Part shown: positions 58,221 through 64,000 of the stretch, in pieces
Position numbering within the stretch: position 1 is the stretch's first letter
How the letters are laid out: every line of letters starts with the position of its first letter
Source: Zea mays
Lineage: Eukaryota; Streptophyta; Magnoliopsida; Poales; Poaceae
DNA: 64,000 nt
Assembly (NCBI RefSeq): GCF_902167145.1
Contig: NC_050104.1
Span: 109,751,849 to 109,815,848 of the forward strand
Reading direction: 5' to 3'
The notes under the pieces: model-generated
The model's database searches: none
What the model saw: only the letters and a program-made list of their open reading frames with translations
Told to the model about the DNA's origin: nothing
Position numbers and translations under genes: made by a program

Positions 58221-61200
58221 ATGCCGCTCCTCCTCTACCCCTTCTCCGCGTGCGTGCCGCCGCCGCGGGCGCTGCTCCGCCGCCTGTCGCCGCCGCCGCC
58301 CATGGCGGTCGTCGCTCCGCTGCCTTCCGCCGTCCGTATAATCCCCTCGGTGGGAACGCTCGACCTTCCGGCGCTCCCGCCCCCGCCCACGGACGACTTC
58401 CACTGGCTCGACCTATTCGCGTTCCTCAACTCCCCTGCCGACACCTACCACCAGATCCCCGCGCAGGGCGAAGAGGAGCTGGAGGCGGGGCTGGAACTGG
58501 AACTGGAGCTGGAGCTGGAGAAGCACGCCGAGGTGGAGAGGCAGCGGGGGCGGGCGCGAAGAGCGCAACTCCGGCGGCTGCGGCAGCGGCAGGTCAAGGC
58601 GGAGACGGAGGCCTGGGCGCGGGCCGCCGAGGAGTACCGCGAGATCGAGCGGGAGATGCTCGACCGCAGGCTCGCGCCCGCGCTGCCCTACGTAAAGGCG
58701 CTCTTCGTCGGCTGGTTCGAGCCGCTGCGGGACGCCATCGCCAGGGACCAGGACGTGCAGCGAAGGAAGCGGGTCAAGCACGTCTACGCTAAGTACCTGC
58801 TTCTGCTCCCAGCCGACAAGGTGGCCGTAATCGTCATGCACAAGATGATGGGCCTGCTCATGTCCAGCAAGGACGGCACTGGCAGTGTCCGCGTTGTCCA
58901 GGCCGCGCACTGCATTGGTGAGGCTGTTGAGCGCGAGGTGAGTTGCTTTGCTTGATTGCTGTTATTTTAGGAGGTTTGGAGCAATACTAGACCATTTTGA
59001 CGCCGACCAGGACTCCTGAGCTCTTGTGGACAGCAATGCGGGACTTAAAATTTTTCACATTTTCTGCAAACAATATCTTTGTTTGATGAGTGATGATCTG
59101 TAGTCTTAGAGAACCTATCTCCAGACGGGTTGCAATGTTTAGTGGTAGTAGACATCATTCCATCCGTTTATATTACAGTTTTGCCAAGTGCCAAGTCAAA
59201 CAAGAAGGTTAATCAGGCTTGGAGAGCTAATTTGAAGTTGTAGGAACTGATGAGGGCATTAGGCAAGATCTGCAGTTTAGATTTAAACTGTGCACGGATA
59301 TAATCTGAAAACTGTGCTGTAATGATCTTTGATTCTGACCTATTAATCCATAAAAAACCTGCATACATGCCCTGTAGCCTGTAATTTGATCACTGAACGT
59401 ACTTGACAAGACATGTATCTGTACACCACAAGGCATTGGTGAGTTAAAAGTTTGGAACTATTAAAGTGAGATTTAAAATTTGTCTTCTTATAGAATCAGT
59501 TACTCACCTTCTGCACTAGAGTGCAGCTTCCGTACTTTTTTGTGAAGTTCTGAAGTTTGATTATATCAAATTTGGAAGTAACTTAATGCTATTTGCCTAT
59601 TTTCGGTTCGTTACCTTTCCGTTCATTGCAATTCCTCTTAGTGTGTTCCCCATTGGAAATTGATTTGGCAGTCCACTGAAAGTTGGTGTTTCCCCTTCCT
59701 TTCTTTACAGTTCAAAGTCCAGTCATTCTTTCAGAAAAGTAGGAAGAAGAAAATCCAAGGTGAAAATGATCCAGCATTGGAGAAGGAGCAAGCTAAATGC
59801 CGTAAGCGTGTTAAGAGTTTAGTTAAGAGGCGGAAGATGAGTGAAGCACAGAGGCTAGTTCAACAGGAGTTGGAATTGGAGGAATGGGGCACAGAAGCCC
59901 AAGTGAAGGTTTGTTTTTTGTACAGTGCAATGCAAACAGAATCACAAGCCTTTTCGCTCACAATATAAATTTTTAACACTCATTTCATGTATACAGTTGG
60001 GAAGTCGCCTGATTGAATTATTACTAGATTCAGCATTTGTGCAGCCACCAGCTGATCAAACACCAGATAGTTCTCCAGATATTCGACCTGCATTTAAGCA
60101 TGTGCTACGTCAGCCTATAATAGAAAATGGGTAGGGCTGTGTTTTTTCTTTACAATCGTATTGCACTGTTCCATGTACTGTTGTTGCACTGGGATGCCTT
60201 GTTTCATCAGCATCCTATGCTTGTTTAGGTATCTTGTGCAGATGCATGAAGGGTCTTTTTGTGATATTTCTCTTTAACCTGCAGGAGGCTAAAGAAGAAG
60301 CATTGGGTGATAGAGTGTGACCATCTTGTGCATGAGGGGTTTGAAAGCACTGTAAGTTTACTTTGCTCTGCCAACCACATCAGTTTTTTTGATATAAAAT
60401 AGATTTATTGACCATGGCAACCAAAAGATTAAATGGAGAACAATTCTATCATCTTCCTTTCTGTGGGCATTGTCTCACACGCCAAAAGCAGGGATGGCAA
60501 ATTGCAAATTACTTTTTCTGATCGATACCTTTTTTTTTCGGTTTGCATAAATGGAATTTTAGGATTATTTTAATTCGAACTTGCAGGCTCGGCATGTTGA
60601 TATACCCTACCTCCCTATGCTGGTACCTCCGAAGAAATGGAAAGGGTATGTTGGTGTTCAATTTTTGTACCTTTCCAGCAAACTCCTTACATGTTGAGAT
60701 TGTTTATGATTGTATTAATTCATAGAACTTACTGCTTGTTGCGGGTGATTTGAATGTGCCAACCATAATTTGCTGCAGTTATGATAAAGGTGGTCACCTT
60801 TTTCTGCCCTCATACATTATGAGGACACATGGTGTGAAGGACCAAAAGGATGCAATTAATAGTGTTCCTAGAAAACAGCTGCGAAAAGTATTTGAGGTTT
60901 ACTTCCCATCTGTCACAATGTACATTTATATTTATTATTGACTTATTGTTGTCGTCTGCATAAAAAGTACTTCACATGGGTTCTCTGTTGCTCTACCGAA
61001 CATAAGCCTGGCTACATGAGGTGTTCTAAACCACGATAACCATCGTTATCTTTACCAAATTCCTTTTCATTTTGTTCAAAAGATAAAACCATCAGGACTA
61101 TGGATGCACTCCACGCTTCACAAGTTCACATGATGTTTAACATGATCATATCCCTTTGACCATTATTTTTTTTCATGCTTGCTTAAGTATTAGCATGTTG

Positions 61201-63544
61201 CCAGGCATTAGATATCCTTGGGAGTACTAAATGGAGGGTGAATAGAAGAGTTCATGATGTTGTTGAGACTATCTGGAGTCAAGGTGGAGGCATTGCAGGG
61301 CTGGTGGACAAGGCAAATGTGAGTTCCTGCGTATGATTAATATTTTTGGATCTTGATATTTGTACTCTATTTTCTTTCCCATTCTGTTCATTCCCCTCGC
61401 TTACCTTTTTGAACATACTGTCTATTTATTCTTATTTTTTTATAGATTCCTTTGCCTGAACGACCAGAATCAGAGGATCCTGATGAAATGCAGAAATGGA
61501 AGTGGAGTTTAAAGAAGGCAAAGAAAACTAACCGTGAACTGCATGCTGAGAGATGTGACACTGAGCTCAAACTCTCGGTATGCAGCATAAATAAATACTG
61601 TTCATTCTTGCTGAGATACTGTGGTGCAGTTTATATGCTATTGCATTGCTGGAATTATACTTGTTCCTTTTCTGTAAACAGGTTGCTCGTAAAATGAGAG
61701 AGGAGGATGGATTTTATTACCCTCACAATTTAGATTTCCGTGGGCGTGCATACCCTATGCATCCTCATTTGAGTCACCTAGGTTCAGATCTTTGTCGGGG
61801 TGTTCTAGAGTATGCTGAAGGGCGGCCACTAGGAAAGTCAGGGTTGTGCTGGTTGAAGATACACTTGGCTAACAAATATGGTGGTGGCATTGAAAAGCTT
61901 TCTCACGAGGGCAAGCTAGCTTTTGTGGAGAACCAACTGTTTGATATATTTGATTCAGCAGCAAATCCTGTTGATGGGAACTGCTGGTGGACGAATGCTG
62001 AGGATCCCTTTCAGTGTTTAGCTGCATGCATGGACCTTTCTGATGCCTTAAGAAGTCCATCACCTTACCATGCTGTCTCTCACCTGCCTATTCATCAGGT
62101 ATTGATTTGTTTGCATGTCCTTGGACTGGGCTTTCACAATATTATTTTTCTTGGCTTCGAAAATGAGACATACAATCTAGGATTTTAGTATTAATTAATC
62201 ACTTCTGGTGTGGATAAGTTGAAGGATATTGTAGTCCATTTTAGAGTTAATGTCATATGCCTAGAAAGTGCATTTGTTGATGCTCTGAGCAATTCTGCAT
62301 AGCCTACATTTCATTTCACTGCTAATTTGTTGGTTATCATTGTTTTTGTTGTCAGGATGGTTCATGCAATGGTTTACAACATTATGCCGCTCTTGGAAGG
62401 GACTATGTAAGTGTGTTCAACTTTAGAATTCTGTTCAGCCTTTCATCCTTTTATCATTATGCACCTCATGATGTGGTTTAGGGTTTGGTCGGGTCGTAGT
62501 TTTTCTCTTCCTTATAAGTTTGGTTTCTTTTTGGGTCTTGGTTTTAGATTTTTCTATCCTACCTTCTTTGTGGAGGATAGTTTTTTTTTTTGTACGGGGC
62601 TCCCCCCTTTTCTAAGTCTATGGCTAGCCGATCTTGTATATGGCCGTGTAAAACACAGTTTTGCACTATAGACTGCATTGTTTATAGGGTGAAGTTTGAA
62701 ATATGAGATGAGGATGAGTAAACTGCTAGAGATAACCCTAATATAAAGATACCTAACTCTCTTGTGTGTTCGAGAAAAAACTCATGATGTGGTTTGAGAA
62801 GAATTAGCACTTGTGCTTATCTATTGCCATTGACTGATTACCCCAACAGCATCCTGAAAATCACAGGAGTAAAAAGGACTGAATTTTTAGTTTCACTATT
62901 AATTTATCTTTATTTTTCTTAGTTATAAATAGCTGGCATTGGATCTTCTGTTATCCTTTAAGAATTCTTGAAAGCAGTAAGTGATCTGATTTCTGCAAGA
63001 ATTTTTCAAGTGAGAGCACTAAGTTTGTTGTCATCCTGTTAGTTTAATAATTGATAAGCATATCGACTTCCTTAAAATCTTCATATGTGCATGGTTGATA
63101 TAATGATGATGCTATTCAATGTGCTAGAGTCAGCCTTGAAATTTGTCAATCCATTTCCCCAGTATTATCATATCTTGGTTCTTGCTATGCGCAACAGAAA
63201 ACACTTTCTGGATTGTACCTTTTGAAACCTCAGCTTACAAGGGTCTCATTTTCTTGTGATTTCATGAAATTCTAAAATCTAAGGCGCTGTTGGTGGTAGG
63301 TTTCGTAACACAAACACAAAGGAATTACAGCTTTTGGTGTTACAGCAATATATATGATTTCCCCATTTGCGTTATAATTTGAGGAACCAAACAACACGTA
63401 AAGTGCAACTGCAATTACCCAGATATACCCTACGGATAAGTTGTTTCTTACACTAATATATGCTCTGGTATAGATGGGCGCGGTTGCTGTCAACCTTGTT
63501 CCCGGAGAGAAACCTGCAGATATCTACTCAGAAATAGCTTCTAG
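58221..63544 (+). CDS. Phage-type organellar RNA polymerase (RpoT), 5' 11 exons; 3' end outside window
   Basis: Nuclear-encoded single-subunit T7-like RNA polymerase for plastid and/or mitochondrial transcription. Exons: 58221-58937, 59711-59908, 59997-60130, 60285-60351, 60587-60645, 60779-60896, 61205-61318, 61446-61577, 61682-62098, 62356-62406, 63474-63544; all introns have GT...AG and phases fit, giving 692 codons so far of the roughly 950-1,000 usual for the family. Residues 1-46 have no acidic residue and carry Arg, Ser and Pro, as in a transit peptide. Residues 84-100 are a Glu-Leu tract. Family motifs: [15 protein letters not shown] (exon 9) and [18 protein letters not shown] (exons 9-10), which includes the first catalytic Asp; later motifs lie beyond the window. 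I cannot tell RpoTp from RpoTm. The frame looks intact. Confidence 0.95.
58302..58304 (+). promoter_or_regulatory. Alternative in-frame start codon of RpoT (Met28)
   Basis: The second ATG lies in GCCGCCCATGGCGG, closer to the plant start consensus than the first (GGCGCGCATGCCG). Leaky scanning could yield two N-termini. Confidence 0.45.
62480..62780 (+). mobile_element. 5'-truncated LINE-type insertion in RpoT intron 10
   Basis: A perfect 15-bp duplication CTCATGATGTGGTTT lies at 62465-62479 and 62781-62795. The 301-bp insert ends TGTGTGTTCGAGAAAAAA, the CGAG-plus-A-tail end typical of plant L1-like LINEs. It is in sense orientation, within an intron, and away from splice sites. Confidence 0.82.
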
Positions 63545-63782
63545 GTGAGTTTCTTCTTGCTGGTTCCCTTGTTGCTCCTGTCACAACTCACATCTCTTGT
63601 AAGCACTACAGTCCAGGGTGACTGCTTGTTAATTTTGCGTGTTTATTGGTTATTGATGTACTTTGAATATGTACCCCTTGCAAAACGTTTTTGTTTTTTT
63701 AATGTGATGGCAGAAGCTATGCCTTTCAATTAAGAATGGTAGAATTGGCCTAGTTTATAAGGGAAATCTGGCCTTAAAACCT

Positions 63783-64000
63783 TACAGACGCACATATTAG
63801 TACACAGAAAAAACCCACAAAAACCATAACAAAAAAAGACTCGGCCAGGGAGGGAAAGACCGCCCTCCTGGTATTATATTAAGAAGAGACCGAAACATGA
63901 TCCTGGCCGAGAAAATCCCCGAACCATGGCCCCCAATCACTAGCGGGCTGTCACCGCCCACTCTGCAACAGCCCAGCCGGAGGGTGGCGCGCAAGACGTA
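63783..64000 (-). mobile_element. Possible retroposon 3' end, reverse orientation (cut by window)
   Basis: On the minus strand the sequence reads GTCTCTTCTTAATATAATAC, then a short hairpin-like GGAGGG...CCCTCC block, then CTGGCCGAG and a T-run. This layout resembles plant LINE 3' regions. No duplication can be checked because the other end is outside. Confidence 0.35.

Noticed and set aside
57866..58792. 308-codon ORF overlapping RpoT exon 1 in another frame
   Set aside because: Pro/Ala/Arg/Gly-rich product of GC-rich DNA; the overlapping 58221 frame has family motifs, spliced continuation and correct phases.
63272..63493. Possible small MITE around 63290-63400 in RpoT intron 10
   Set aside because: I could not find paired inverted ends with a matching short duplication.

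Overview
The window looks like nuclear DNA from a large-genome panicoid grass, most likely maize (Zea mays) or a close relative. The evidence is several LTR-retrotransposon families of the kind that fill maize intergenic space, nested in one another, around two ordinary plant genes with spliceosomal introns. Family names such as Grande-like or Tekay-like come from memory of LTR starts and lengths; the superfamily assignments come from visible domains and termini.

Layout. 1-6534: 3' half of a Ty3/gypsy (Tat-lineage) element: integrase end, a long 3' spacer with an antisense ORF, and a 1,674-bp 3' LTR. 6540-9539: Helitron-like DNA with a decayed RPA70-like gene and a clear Helitron 3' end. 9541-11300: a small two-exon PMP3/RCI2 (LTI6-type) membrane-protein gene with a Tourist-like MITE upstream. 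11378-12666: a duplicated 3' flank of that gene, split by an LTR fragment; one copy holds a MITE and the other shows the empty site. 12872-22417: Grande-like element 1 in reverse orientation. 23072-23698: a TIR element with a long ORF. 24231-28647: a PIF/Harbinger transposon with Myb/SANT-like and DDE transposase genes. 29067-30935: a Mutator-like element carrying three small MITEs. 31161-57215: two copies of a roughly 3.3-kb LTR around a reverse-oriented chromovirus (Tekay-like). The left LTR is split by Grande-like element 2 (32768-45654). The right LTR is split by a 1.86-kb TG...CA element and a hAT element. 58221-64000: first 11 exons of a nuclear gene for a phage-type organellar RNA polymerase (RpoT), running off the right edge.

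The most unusual object is Grande-like element 2. Between two 587-bp LTRs and a perfect 5-bp target duplication it carries its protease-RT-RNase H-integrase block twice, as a 3,462-bp direct duplication with no LTR between. Both Grande-like elements appear to lack gag. Both also carry, tail-to-tail with pol, a long antisense gene with its own TATA box, two introns and an acidic last exon. Both are full of nonsense changes and frameshifts, mostly C-to-T, so they are decayed copies; the shared design suggests a subfamily mobilised in trans.

Only the PMP3-like gene and RpoT look like intact host genes. I saw no tRNA or rRNA genes and no CRISPR.
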